Shown here: positions 1-7,499 of the stretch, piece by piece
How the letters are laid out: the number at the start of each line of letters is the position of its first letter
Position numbering within the stretch: position 1 is the stretch's first letter
NCBI GenBank assembly: GCA_021648045.1
Contig: JAKITM010000042.1
Coordinates: 1 to 20,521, forward strand
Direction: 5' to 3'
Source: Lysobacterales bacterium
GTDB taxonomy: Bacteria; Pseudomonadota; Gammaproteobacteria; Xanthomonadales; SZUA-36
DNA length: 20,521 bases
Translations under genes and position numbers: made by a program
The notes under the pieces: model-generated
Databases searched by the model: none
The model's input: the letters and a program-made list of their open reading frames with translations, nothing else
Told to the model about the DNA's origin: nothing

Positions 1-177
1 GGGGTTAAATCCAGTGCTAACCTGTACTCGCTGATCGAGACAGCCAAGGCCAATGGCCTGGAACCGTATGCTTATCTGCGCTATGTGTTTACTGAACTGC
101 CAAAAGCAGAAACCGTGGAAGCCATCGTGGCATTGCTACCGGGCAATATCAACATGGATCAGATCAGGGGTGGGTGA
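1..177 (+). CDS. tnpC: IS66-family transposase, C-terminal fragment (partial at window edge)
   Basis: The frame is open from base 1 and ends at TGA 175-177, giving 58 residues. It includes the stretches SANLYSLIETAKANGLEPY and AYLRYVFTELPKAETVE, which match the conserved C-terminal tail of IS66-type transposases (TnpC). In this family the DDE transposase moves the element, with small accessory proteins TnpA and TnpB encoded upstream; those would lie outside the window. The tail is complete and shows no frameshift, so the copy may be intact beyond the left edge. The family assignment rests on my recognition of the tail, since the catalytic core is not visible. Confidence 0.85.
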   Translation, partial: GVKSSANLYSLIETAKANGLEPYAYLRYVFTELPKAETVEAIVALLPGNINMDQIRGG

Positions 178-205
178 GCAAGGGCGGTGTTTATTAACCG
201 CTTAC
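1..205 (+). mobile_element. Right end of an IS66-family insertion sequence
   Basis: The transposase stop at 177 is followed within 28 bases by CGGTTAATAAACACCGCCC in reverse orientation, ending in TTAC at 202-205. IS66-family inverted repeats characteristically begin GTAA, so 205 is the likely outer end. The family makes 8-bp target duplications, so 206-213 (TTAACAAC) would be one copy. The left end is outside the window, so neither the repeat pair nor the duplication can be confirmed here. Confidence 0.6.
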
Positions 206-240
206 TTAACAACTTCTTCTACACCATGCAGACATGCTGC

Positions 241-558
241 TCAGACCAGGTTTAGCTTCTGTCTTGGGTTAAACTCCAGCTCATCACGCATACCCTCATA
301 CAGCTTACGGGCTTTTTCATCATCGGCGGGTGGCAATACCACATAAAAATCACCTGGATCTTTGCCGGGTAATCCACGCCCTTTGATGCGCATCTTTTTG
401 CCGGCTTGAGAGTCCTCAGCGATCTTTAGACTTACCTTACCAGCTGGTGTTGGCACCTCGATTGTTGCACCCAGAGCAGCCTCCCATGGGGCTAGTGGCA
501 ATTGCATATAAATGCCCTTGCCCTCAAGGGAGTGCCATTCGGGTCTGTCCCGAATTAA
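241..558 (-). pseudogene. DnaJ/CbpA-type co-chaperone, C-terminal remnant
   Basis: Read leftwards, the frame runs from just after an in-frame TGA (559-561) to a TGA at 241-243. It encodes LPLAPWEAALGATIEVPTP, then KGRGLPGKDPGDFYVVL, and ends near FNPRQKL. These are hallmarks of C-terminal substrate-binding domain II of DnaJ/CbpA proteins, which deliver unfolded clients to DnaK. The J domain, Gly/Phe linker and first beta domain are missing. Homology seems to begin around 545-555, and the first methionine (505-507) is internal to the domain with no ribosome site. The piece therefore lies between the IS66 end and the RND operon as a 5'-truncated relic. The C-terminal end looks complete, so the loss is confined to the side facing the RND gene. 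A functional short protein is unlikely. Confidence 0.8.
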
Positions 559-573
559 TCACCGAATTAATCA
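550..573. repeat. Perfect 12-bp tandem duplication at a gene scar
   Basis: CCGAATTAATCA occurs twice back to back (550-561 and 562-573). It sits where similarity of the DnaJ remnant stops and just beyond the RND stop codon. It may be a replication-slippage or end-joining product at the deletion junction. No known site type is recognised. Confidence 0.6.
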
Positions 574-594
574 AAGTAAATTTAACAGAAGAAC

Positions 595-3500
595 TTAATT
601 TCTCTGTGATTGTCTTGCTGCTCGGTTTGCCTTCCTTTCCGCACGACCCTCAATAATATAGTAAACGGTAGGCACTACAACCAAAGTCAACAGGGTTGAG
701 CTGATCATGCCGCCAATTACAGCAACTGCCAAAGGTGAGTTCACATCTGCGCCTGCACCCTTGCTAAGGGCGGCGGGTATCATTGCCAGAATAACGGTTA
801 ATGAGGTCATTAATACCGGTCGCATGCGTTGCGGGCAGGCTTTGATTAAGGCATCTTTGACATTTTCACCTTTTTCTCGTAATTGATTGGTGCGATCGAC
901 CAACAATATTGAGTTTTTGGCAACCAGGCCAACCAGTAGCACCAGGCCTATCATTGAAAACATATTCAGGCTGTGACCGGTTAGCCATAACGCAGCAACA
1001 CCACCAATAATCGCCAGTGGCTGAGCCACCATCACAATTAAGGGCTGTAGGAAGGAGTTAAACTGGCTGGCGAGAACCATAAACACCAGCAATAATGCGG
1101 TAACAAAAGCAAACACCATATAGCCCATGGTTTTACCAAATTCTTCTGCCCGTCCGATCATTCGCACGCTGTATCCCGGTGGTAGCAAACCTTCTGATGC
1201 TTGCAATATTTGCTCTACTGCACCTCCCAGAGAACCTCGTGGTGTTGAATAAAAATAGGCGGCGTAACGCAGATCCAGGCGCGATACTACGGCTGCACCC
1301 AATTTGTCTTCTAAGCTGACGATATTATCCATGCGCACCATTTCACCACTACCGCCGCGCAGCCAGATATGGGCTAGATCAACATTTTCGCGTAACTCGC
1401 CTGCTGCGGCCTTGAGCCGAATATCATAACGCTGGCCATCACCGGGCTCATCGTTATAGCGGGCGATATCAAAGCCTGATGCCAACACATTAATCGACAG
1501 GGCAATGTCGCTTGAAAGTATACCTAGCGCTCTGGCCTTTTCTCTGTCTACCACCACGGATTGTTGCGGCAGGGTCAGCTGCAAGTCGAGATCGGGTGCG
1601 CCTACTTCAGGATATTGTTTCAGCTTTTCCTGTAGTTGTGCTGCTAGTTCTGCCACCTTCGCCAACTCAGGGCCACCGAGTACAAACTGCAAGGGTTCGC
1701 CGCGTTGACCGCCGATCATTGGTAAAGGCGATGGGTAGGCATTGAGGCCGGGAATGCTGGCAAAACTCTCACCTAGTTCAATAATTACTTCAGTTTGGGA
1801 CTGCGTGCGTTCACGCCATGATTTTAAGCGTACCAGTACATTACCCTGGTTCACCTGGCGGGAAAGACCACTACCAATGGTTGAAAAATAAGTATCGACC
1901 GATGGTTGAGCTTTAAGAATGGCTTCCAGCTCGGTGAGTTTTTCAGCCGTGTACTCTATGCTGGAGCCCAGAGGTGCTTTGAAAGTCACCTGAAAGCGAC
2001 CTTCATCTTCTTCCGGCATAAAACCCTTGCCGATGTTGGCGAAGAAAAAACCACTGCTCAAGACAATTATAACTGTTACCAATACCACTAAAGCTCGCCG
2101 CTTCAGCGCGTGTTCTAGCAACCAGCGGTAGCCATCATCCAGTTTATCAAACCCTCGCCCCAGCCAACTTGAAATCCGGCCTTTCTTTTGTCCAAGCTGT
2201 AAATAACGGGAACACAGCATGGGTGTTAGCGTCAAAGACACAAACAAGGAAACCAGTACTCCGGCGGTTACTACTACCGCGAAAGCTTCAAAAAACCGGC
2301 CGATGATGCCTTCCATAAAGATAACCGGAACAAAAATGGAAACCAGTGTGAGGGTTGCTGCCAACACCGCAAATACAACTTCATTACTACCGTTAACTGC
2401 AGCCCTTCTGGACCCGGGGTCGATTTCTTCGCGATGCCGGAAGATGTTTTCTAACACCACAATGGCATCGTCCACCACAATGCCGATTAGCAGTAGTAAT
2501 GCCAGCAGGGTCATGGTGTTAAAGGTATAACCCATGAAGTACATGACCGCCACCGCACCCAGTAAAGACACCGGAATAGCCGCAGCGATTATTAAAGTTG
2601 AGCGGAAATTGCGTAAAAACAGCAAAACCACAAAAGCGGTTAGCAGCGTGCCTAACAATAAATGTTCTTTTAATACCGAAACAATGCCACGGATTTCAAC
2701 GCCGTCGTTATGCGCCACCCCAATAAACATCCCAGCGGGGAGTTGCGGCACAATTTCTTCCGCCAAGCGACGCTCAACCTCATCAACTATGGCAACCGTG
2801 TTGGCACCTTGAATTCTGACTATAGCCAAGCCTACTGTCGGCTCGCCGTTGAAGCGCGCAAGCTGACGGTAATCGGCCAGCCCATCTTCAATTTCTGCTA
2901 TATCGCCTAAGCGAATCGGCGCCGCTGGCAGGCTTGAATCCATGCCATTACCTGGATAGGCAATAATCATTTCTGCGAGATCTTGCGGATGGTGATATTC
3001 AAGATCGAGCTGGATTAGGTCTTCGCGTTTACCATCCACCAAAAAACCGCCCGGTAAGCTCAGGTGTTCTGCTTGGAAGGTGCGCACAAGATCCGGTACT
3101 GCCACTCGCAAGGCGGCCATTTTTGCCAAGTCCAGATTAACTCGAATGGTGCGTTTACGCCCGCCTCCAATTCTAACCTCACCTACTCCATCAATGGTTT
3201 CCAAGCTTTTTTTGATCGTATTTCGGGCGTATTGATTCAGTTGCTGTAAAGTGCGATCGCCCGACAGTGTTAGCCAGATAATGGGCATTGAACCAAATTC
3301 GACCTTTGCCAAAATCGGTGGTTCTACATCGCGGGGCAGGTCACGCAAAACACCGCTGACTTTAGCCTGCACTTCATTAAAAGCAACATCCACATCTTTG
3401 CTGTTATCAAACTGCACATTGATTATAGAAATACCCGGAGCAGATCGGGAGTGCATATGCTCAATTCCAGGCACCGCATTGACTGAGGTTTCAATAACAT

Positions 3501-3693
3501 TGGTAATGCTGGAATCAATAATTTCAGGTGTAGCCCCCGGTAAAATTGTGGTCACCGAAATCATCGGAAAATCGATTTCTGGGAAGCGATCAACGCCGAT
3601 ATCTTTGTAAGCGATAATGCCAAACAGCACCATTAACGCAGACAGCATCCAAGTCAGTACATGTCGGCGAACCGCGATCTCAGGTAGATTCAT
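595..3693 (-). CDS. RND-family multidrug efflux pump, inner-membrane transporter (HAE-1/AcrB-like)
   Basis: This encodes a 1032-residue protein, the normal length for AcrB-type pumps that use the proton gradient to drive export through a tripartite complex. The N-terminus has the usual MNLPEIAVRRHVLTWML helix and a PEIDFPMISVTT porter start. Transmembrane helix 4 carries GIVVDDAIVVLEN near residue 400, with the paired aspartates of the proton relay. Helix 10 carries GLVAKNSILLVD near residue 925, with the relay lysine. Start and end look complete. The ATG overlaps the end of the membrane-fusion gene by 4 bp (ATGA), so the two are translationally coupled behind the tetR gene. No outer-membrane channel gene follows; the DnaJ/IS66 scar lies directly downstream. 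Drug export is inferred from the family, and the substrate is unknown. Confidence 0.95.
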   Translation of the reverse strand: MNLPEIAVRRHVLTWMLSALMVLFGIIAYKDIGVDRFPEIDFPMISVTTILPGATPEIIDSSITNVIETSVNAVPGIEHMHSRSAPGISIINVQFDNSKDVDVAFNEVQAKVSGVLRDLPRDVEPPILAKVEFGSMPIIWLTLSGDRTLQQLNQYARNTIKKSLETIDGVGEVRIGGGRKRTIRVNLDLAKMAALRVAVPDLVRTFQAEHLSLPGGFLVDGKREDLIQLDLEYHHPQDLAEMIIAYPGNGMDSSLPAAPIRLGDIAEIEDGLADYRQLARFNGEPTVGLAIVRIQGANTVAIVDEVERRLAEEIVPQLPAGMFIGVAHNDGVEIRGIVSVLKEHLLLGTLLTAFVVLLFLRNFRSTLIIAAAIPVSLLGAVAVMYFMGYTFNTMTLLALLLLIGIVVDDAIVVLENIFRHREEIDPGSRRAAVNGSNEVVFAVLAATLTLVSIFVPVIFMEGIIGRFFEAFAVVVTAGVLVSLFVSLTLTPMLCSRYLQLGQKKGRISSWLGRGFDKLDDGYRWLLEHALKRRALVVLVTVIIVLSSGFFFANIGKGFMPEEDEGRFQVTFKAPLGSSIEYTAEKLTELEAILKAQPSVDTYFSTIGSGLSRQVNQGNVLVRLKSWRERTQSQTEVIIELGESFASIPGLNAYPSPLPMIGGQRGEPLQFVLGGPELAKVAELAAQLQEKLKQYPEVGAPDLDLQLTLPQQSVVVDREKARALGILSSDIALSINVLASGFDIARYNDEPGDGQRYDIRLKAAAGELRENVDLAHIWLRGGSGEMVRMDNIVSLEDKLGAAVVSRLDLRYAAYFYSTPRGSLGGAVEQILQASEGLLPPGYSVRMIGRAEEFGKTMGYMVFAFVTALLLVFMVLASQFNSFLQPLIVMVAQPLAIIGGVAALWLTGHSLNMFSMIGLVLLVGLVAKNSILLVDRTNQLREKGENVKDALIKACPQRMRPVLMTSLTVILAMIPAALSKGAGADVNSPLAVAVIGGMISSTLLTLVVVPTVYYIIEGRAERKANRAARQSQRN

Positions 3694-4799
3694 TTTGCAA
3701 TCCGAACACTGGCGCCATCGGTAAGAAACCCGGCACCGTCAGTCGCTATCATTTCGCTGCCATCCAAGCCGCTGAGAACCTCTATTTTTCCTGCCCGGCT
3801 CTGGCCTCGTTGCACTACTTGTTGTTCTGCCCGGTTAGCAAATATTAAATAGACCACATCACCGGCAGGTCGCCGAACAATACTAATTGCCGGAACTAAT
3901 ACGGCATCCGGGTTTTCGCCAATCAGTACCCGCGCCCGAACCGTTGCCCCCGGATAGCGATTGTTTGCCGCCGTAACATCTGCCAATAATATTAATGAAC
4001 GGGCACCTGCGGTAATCACCGGCTGGATTTCACGAATTTTAGAAGTCACCACATTATCTGTATCAGTGGCAATGGTTATCTCAACCAATTGGCCGCTCTT
4101 TAGCTTGCCACCGGCAATTTCAGGAACTGGCAGACGCGCCTGTAGACGGTCGGTTTCGGCAAGGGTAAAAACTGGTGTTCCGGGGCGTAAATAATCGCCG
4201 ACCGATACCAACCGCGTATCAATCTTGGCATCAAAAGGTGCTTTGATTTCGGTACGCGCTAATTGATCCTTCGCCAGCGAAAGATTGGCTCTAGCGGCTT
4301 CCGACTGCGCCTTATAAGAAGCAAGTTTAGCCCGGGCATCATCTAGGCCGCTTTTAGAAACATAGTTTTTCTTATCCAGGTCGGTGAGTCTTTTTACCCG
4401 CCTGGCTTCATTCTCAATCAGCACAGAGAGTTGTTTAAGTTCGGCTCTAGCTGCTTTTTCCTGCAGCTTTAAGTTACTTGAGTCTACAATCAGCAATACC
4501 TCATCGGCACGCACAGATTCGCCGCTTTTTACCAATATTTTGGTAATCTTACCGGAAACTTCAGCAGCGATTTTCGGACTATTTATACTTTCCAGAACTC
4601 CAACTGTTTCAATCCAATAACGCAACGGGGCGCGTTCTGCCGTTGCTACACTTATCATAGTGGTACTGGTGTTATTACCTGATCCCGCCTGCTTGTTTTC
4701 TTCATCCTCGCCACCACAGCCGTAAAGCCCAATTATGAGAATCAGAGCAGCTGTATATTTACCAAAATATTTACCAGTATATTTAATCATAAAACTCAT
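3690..4799 (-). CDS. Efflux periplasmic adaptor (membrane fusion protein), lipoprotein
   Basis: The protein has 369 residues. A short signal peptide ends in a lipobox, LYGC, with the lipidated cysteine at residue 28, so the mature protein should be anchored in a membrane facing the periplasm. A biotinyl-lipoyl-like half (SPKIAAEVSGKITKILVK, SGESV) is followed by an alpha-hairpin region rich in Lys, Glu and Ala. The second half-motif, RTEIKAPFDAKIDTRLVSVG, comes next, then the beta-barrel domain. This is the standard HlyD/AcrA adaptor layout joining an RND pump to an outer-membrane channel. It overlaps tetR by 4 bp upstream and the RND gene by 4 bp downstream. The N-terminus has a small repeat (YTGKYFGKYT). 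Specificity cannot be inferred. Confidence 0.93.
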   Translation of the reverse strand: MSFMIKYTGKYFGKYTAALILIIGLYGCGGEDEENKQAGSGNNTSTTMISVATAERAPLRYWIETVGVLESINSPKIAAEVSGKITKILVKSGESVRADEVLLIVDSSNLKLQEKAARAELKQLSVLIENEARRVKRLTDLDKKNYVSKSGLDDARAKLASYKAQSEAARANLSLAKDQLARTEIKAPFDAKIDTRLVSVGDYLRPGTPVFTLAETDRLQARLPVPEIAGGKLKSGQLVEITIATDTDNVVTSKIREIQPVITAGARSLILLADVTAANNRYPGATVRARVLIGENPDAVLVPAISIVRRPAGDVVYLIFANRAEQQVVQRGQSRAGKIEVLSGLDGSEMIATDGAGFLTDGASVRIAK

Positions 4800-5431
4800 C
4801 CTTCCTGCCCTCCAGCGCCAATCCCATTAAACAGAAGGTCTATGACACCTTGTGCGTATTTATCCGGGTCGTTGGCAAAGTCGACGGTATCGAGGTGCGC
4901 GATAATAGGCAAAGCCTCGAAGAAAAATAAATTCGCCGATACCAACATACTGGCCACCATTGCGGGATCCATGTTCTTTCGTAGTTCACCGGCCTGCTGG
5001 CCCATCTCGATTAAATTTACCAAACGGTTAAATTGCTTACCCAGTAATTCCGCTGCCATTTGCTGACCATGACCACTGCGAGTTGCTCTAGACTCCTGCA
5101 ATAATAAGCAGGCGCCCTGACAGTTGGACAAAATATTATTCAGGTGGCCTCGGCTGAACTGGGATAAACGGGAACGATAGTCGTCCTCACCGCTATCTAG
5201 TTCTTCGAGTAATTTTCTTGATGCTTGAATAATCCGTTGAATCACGACTTTATACAGCTTATCTTTGCTGCCAAAGTGATGGAAAACATTGGCTTTTGAA
5301 ACTCCGGCCTGATCACCAATCTGGCGCATAGAAACAGCGGAAAAGCTTTGCTCGGCAAAGAGTTTCTCAGCGGCTTCTAAAATTGATTCAACTGCGCTAC
5401 CAGTGGACTGAGAGGGTATAGCCTGATTCAT
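4796..5431 (-). CDS. TetR/AcrR-family transcriptional repressor of the efflux operon
   Basis: This is a 211-residue regulator with a classic TetR N-terminus. LEAAEKLFAEQSFSAVSM leads into the helix-turn-helix at about residues 35-55 (RQIGDQAGVSKANVFHHFGS), followed by KDKLY. The C-terminal ligand and dimer domain is all-helical and diverged. It is the first gene of a three-gene unit and overlaps the adaptor gene by 4 bp, so it is co-transcribed with the pump it presumably controls. The ATG has an AAGG ribosome site 7 bases upstream. A perfect 38-bp palindrome sits 11 bp before the start codon and overlaps the promoter, consistent with autorepression relieved by a ligand. The ligand is unknown. 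Confidence 0.93.
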   Translation of the reverse strand: MNQAIPSQSTGSAVESILEAAEKLFAEQSFSAVSMRQIGDQAGVSKANVFHHFGSKDKLYKVVIQRIIQASRKLLEELDSGEDDYRSRLSQFSRGHLNNILSNCQGACLLLQESRATRSGHGQQMAAELLGKQFNRLVNLIEMGQQAGELRKNMDPAMVASMLVSANLFFFEALPIIAHLDTVDFANDPDKYAQGVIDLLFNGIGAGGQEG

Positions 5432-5441
5432 TCGTTTGCCT

Positions 5442-5479
5442 TATAATTCGCTGACCGACCGGTCGGTCAGCGAATTATA
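5442..5479 (-). promoter_or_regulatory. 38-bp perfect palindromic TetR-type operator
   Basis: Bases 5442-5479 are perfectly self-complementary about 5460/5461, all 19 pairs. The core GACCGACCGGTCGGTC is the well-known half-site arrangement found upstream of many TetR-family genes. Each outer arm ends in a TATAAT-like sequence. It covers the -10 and likely start site of the tetR operon, so a bound repressor would block initiation. Confidence 0.9.
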
Positions 5480-5503
5480 CCGCAAATAGCGCAAGCTTAT
5501 CAA
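5474..5503 (-). promoter_or_regulatory. Sigma70-type promoter of the tetR-efflux operon
   Basis: Read on the minus strand, TTGATA (5498-5503) is followed by an 18-bp spacer and a perfect TATAAT (5474-5479). Initiation would fall near 5467, inside the palindrome, giving a leader of about 35 nt before the tetR ATG. The operator overlap supports repression by the first gene product. Confidence 0.7.
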
Positions 5504-5531
5504 TGCTCTTAAAAAATCGGGGGGTTACTGC

Positions 5532-5558
5532 TATCAGCGCAAGAAAACAGCGCTGATA
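5532..5558 (-). terminator. Stem-loop after the FKBP gene, possible terminator
   Basis: TATCAGCGC (5532-5540) pairs perfectly with GCGCTGATA (5550-5558) around a 9-base loop, starting 9 bases beyond the isomerase stop. On the minus strand a T6 run appears only about 17 bases after the stem, so it is not a canonical intrinsic terminator. It could instead stabilise the mRNA end. Confidence 0.45.
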
Positions 5559-5567
5559 TTGGTGGCG

Positions 5568-6053
5568 CTAGTGCTGGTGACCACCCGGCCCGTGGACATG
5601 ACCATGCTCGATTTCTTCCGCACTGGCTTCGCGAACACTATCTATGTTGACTTCAAAAACCAGGGTTTGACCTGACAAGGGGTGGTTGGCATCAACATCG
5701 GCATGAAAACGGCCCACTTTAATTACCATAACCTGGCGCTGCCCCTTTTCCGTCTCGATAATTGCCATGGTGTTGGCTTTTAGCTTGCCCTGACTTTTGA
5801 TATTTTTAATGGGCATGCGCATTTGCAGTTCGGGGTTATATTCGCCATAAGCTTCTGCGGGAGTGACTGTAATCGAAACTTCATCATCCTCTGCGGTTTT
5901 GCCTTCAAGGCCTTTTTCCAGGCCGGGAATAATATTGCCCATGCCGTGCAAGTATACCAGCGGCTCCTTGCCTTCTGAACTTTCAAGGGTTGAACCGTCT
6001 TCCAGCTTTAATGTGTAATGAAGTGTTACTACCCGATCTTTAGCGACTTGCAT
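5568..6053 (-). CDS. slyD: FKBP-type peptidyl-prolyl cis-trans isomerase, SlyD-like
   Basis: With the chosen start the protein has 161 residues. It opens MQVAKDRVVTLHYTLKLEDG, closely matching E. coli SlyD (MKVAKDLVV...). It continues with PLVYLHGMGNIIPGLEKGLEG and the insert-in-flap segment, then VDANHPLSGQTLVFEV, and ends in a short His-rich tail (HGHVHGPGGHQH). SlyD proteins catalyse prolyl isomerisation, act as folding helpers and bind nickel or other metals through the tail. This tail lacks the cysteines of the E. coli protein, so metal capacity may be lower. An in-frame ATG 48 bases upstream (6101) exists, but the SlyD alignment and an AAGG site 8 bases before 6053 favour the shorter form. 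It may instead be annotated as a generic FKBP isomerase. Confidence 0.88.
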   Translation of the reverse strand: MQVAKDRVVTLHYTLKLEDGSTLESSEGKEPLVYLHGMGNIIPGLEKGLEGKTAEDDEVSITVTPAEAYGEYNPELQMRMPIKNIKSQGKLKANTMAIIETEKGQRQVMVIKVGRFHADVDANHPLSGQTLVFEVNIDSVREASAEEIEHGHVHGPGGHQH

Positions 6054-6170
6054 GCTGTTTGCCTTATACCTGAAATGAGTGTTGTATTGTACCTCAGTCA
6101 TTGCTGTCTTGTTAACTCCAAGTTTGTTCTTCCGGTGCTAGTCGGTATCCGGTAAACCATTGAAAACACT

Positions 6171-6195
6171 GGATTCTGGCCTACGCCGGAATGAC
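6171..6195. repeat. REP-like dispersed hairpin element
   Basis: GGATTCTGGC-CTAC-GCCGGAATGAC forms an 8-bp stem (6173-6180 with 6185-6192, one G-T pair) with a CTAC loop. Short hairpins ending in GGAATGAC or GTCATTCC are typical intergenic repeats in proteobacterial genomes. A related one is at 17014-17043. Confidence 0.55.
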
Positions 6196-6335
6196 AAAAT
6201 AAGGGGAGTAAGCCATCATCTAACCGATACCATTAAACACCCAGCGCCCCTTAACAGGACACAAACTATGGCAGCATTGAGAACAAAAATAACGGGGGCC
6301 GTTCTGTAGCTTTAGTAAAACAAAGGTGATTGTTT

Positions 6336-6363
6336 TGTAACTTTTCCATAGCGGCAGCGTTTA
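6336..6363 (+). promoter_or_regulatory. Putative ECF sigma-dependent autoregulatory promoter
   Basis: TGTAAC (6336-6341) and CGTTTA (6358-6363) are separated by 16 bp. ECF sigma factors commonly recognise an AAC-containing -35 and a CG-containing -10 with 16-17 bp spacing. Initiation near 6370 would leave a leader of about 20 nt with a GAGAGAG ribosome site before the sigma ATG. That this sigma factor drives its own operon is an inference. Confidence 0.5.
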
Positions 6364-6392
6364 AGCTGGTATAGGACAACACGAGAGAGAAT

Positions 6393-6878
6393 ATGCAGCA
6401 ACGCTTCAATGCCATGGTTAAACAGCATCAACACCGGGTTTTTACCCTGGCGGTGTATATGCTGCGCGACCGTGCGGAAGCCGAAGATGTCACCCAGGAA
6501 ACCTATTTAAAGCTCTGGCAGCGGATGGAAAAAACCCAAGAGGAAGTCAAACGGGCCTGGTTGCTGCAAGTTACCCGCAACGCTTGCATTGACCGTATCA
6601 GAAAACGCCGGCCACAAACTAATGAAGTCCCTGAAATTGAAGATCATCGTGACCCGGTTTTTGAAATGGAACAAGACCAGTTAGGAAAATGGCTAAAAGA
6701 TGCCATTACCAACCTTAAAGAGCCTTATCGGTCGTTGGTTATATTTCGCGATGTGCAGCAACACAGTTATCTTGAAATAGCTGAAATGTTGGAACTCAGC
6801 CTTTCCCAAGTGAAAATTAATTTATACCGCGCACGCCAACAATTACGCGCCAAATTACCAAAAGTTGAAACCACATGA
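6393..6878 (+). CDS. ECF-type RNA polymerase sigma factor (sigma-70 regions 2 and 4)
   Basis: The 161-residue protein is typical of group IV (ECF) sigma factors. Region 2 spans about residues 6-72 and includes RVFTLAVYMLRDRAEAEDVT, QETYLKLW and the -10 binding helix TRNACIDRIRKRR. Region 4 spans about 105-155, with LKEPYRSLVIFRDVQQHSYLE followed by IAEMLELSLSQVKINLYRAR, the -35 recognition helix-turn-helix. Region 3 is absent, as expected. The stop overlaps the start of the next gene by 4 bp, the usual arrangement for a sigma and its anti-sigma factor. A GAGAGAG ribosome site supports the start. Together with the exported proteins downstream, this suggests control of an envelope-related response. 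The ECF subgroup is not determined. Confidence 0.92.
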   Translation: MQQRFNAMVKQHQHRVFTLAVYMLRDRAEAEDVTQETYLKLWQRMEKTQEEVKRAWLLQVTRNACIDRIRKRRPQTNEVPEIEDHRDPVFEMEQDQLGKWLKDAITNLKEPYRSLVIFRDVQQHSYLEIAEMLELSLSQVKINLYRARQQLRAKLPKVETT

Positions 6879-7453
6879 AAGACATCAACAAAGACCTTAA
6901 AAAAATGAATCAGCAGACATTTGATGATGCTATAGAAGAGCTGTTGGCCGGCGACATGGATATGCAACAAGCCGAGCGGCTAAAACAGGCAAGCGCATCC
7001 GACCAGGCCATGGCCAGTACCATTATTGATGCCTGGGCCTTGCGCAAAGGGCTAGATGAGCTGGAGATTGAAAGCGTATCGGCTACTCTCGAGGCGCGCC
7101 TGCTGGCGATACCCGACCAATCCCAATCCCAAACCCGGAATAATCGCTTTGCCTGGCTAAACCCCGCGAACTGGCAAACCGGACAATCCTGGGCTATCGG
7201 TTCTGCGCTGGCAATGAGTTTGATCATTGCTATCGGCATTAATAGCCAACCTAACCGAGCTGAAATTCTGCAGGCTCGTGAAGATATACGGATCGCGCTA
7301 GCATACCTTGGTAAAAGCCTGAACCAGGCAGACCAGCTAACCCGCGATGAACTCAACCAGCAGATGCACAAAATTCTTGCCGGACAAGCGCCGCTAAGAC
7401 AACCCTATCGCGATATCGATAACCCTGTAAAAATTGAAAATATCGACCTATAA
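6875..7453 (+). CDS. Probable anti-sigma factor, single-pass membrane protein
   Basis: A 192-residue protein whose ATG overlaps the sigma gene stop (ATGA). Residues 1-103 are hydrophilic and probably cytoplasmic. One hydrophobic segment lies at about 106-122 (WAIGSALAMSLIIAIGI). The remaining 70 residues would be periplasmic and look helical (REDIRIALAYLGKSLNQADQ). Position and topology point to an anti-sigma factor that holds the sigma at the membrane. It has no cysteines and no HxxxCxxC motif, so it is not a zinc-type anti-sigma factor. Release might need proteolysis or a conformational change triggered by a periplasmic partner. The role comes from context; I recognise no named family with certainty. 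An internal ATG at 6905 is a possible alternative start. Confidence 0.7.
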   Translation: MKDINKDLKKMNQQTFDDAIEELLAGDMDMQQAERLKQASASDQAMASTIIDAWALRKGLDELEIESVSATLEARLLAIPDQSQSQTRNNRFAWLNPANWQTGQSWAIGSALAMSLIIAIGINSQPNRAEILQAREDIRIALAYLGKSLNQADQLTRDELNQQMHKILAGQAPLRQPYRDIDNPVKIENIDL

Positions 7454-7499
7454 ATTAAATTAGATAAAGACAAATTAAATCAATACCTGGAGATACGAG

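Larger units (their letters stand above)
6054..6392. other. Intergenic region between divergent slyD-like and sigma-factor genes
   Basis: About 340 bases with no supported gene. It holds the leader of the isomerase gene, a dispersed-repeat hairpin at 6171-6195, and an ECF-type promoter motif at 6336-6363 before the sigma gene. I see nothing else of note in 6196-6335. Confidence 0.6.

Noticed and set aside
3251..3610. Plus-strand open frame (119 codons) inside the RND pump gene
   Set aside because: It is antisense to the conserved N-terminal porter region, with a Ser/Thr/Ile-rich translation typical of shadows.
6910..7371. Minus-strand open frame (153 codons) opposite the anti-sigma gene
   Set aside because: It is antisense to a gene coupled to the sigma factor. 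The Ser/Arg/Ala-rich product looks like a shadow.
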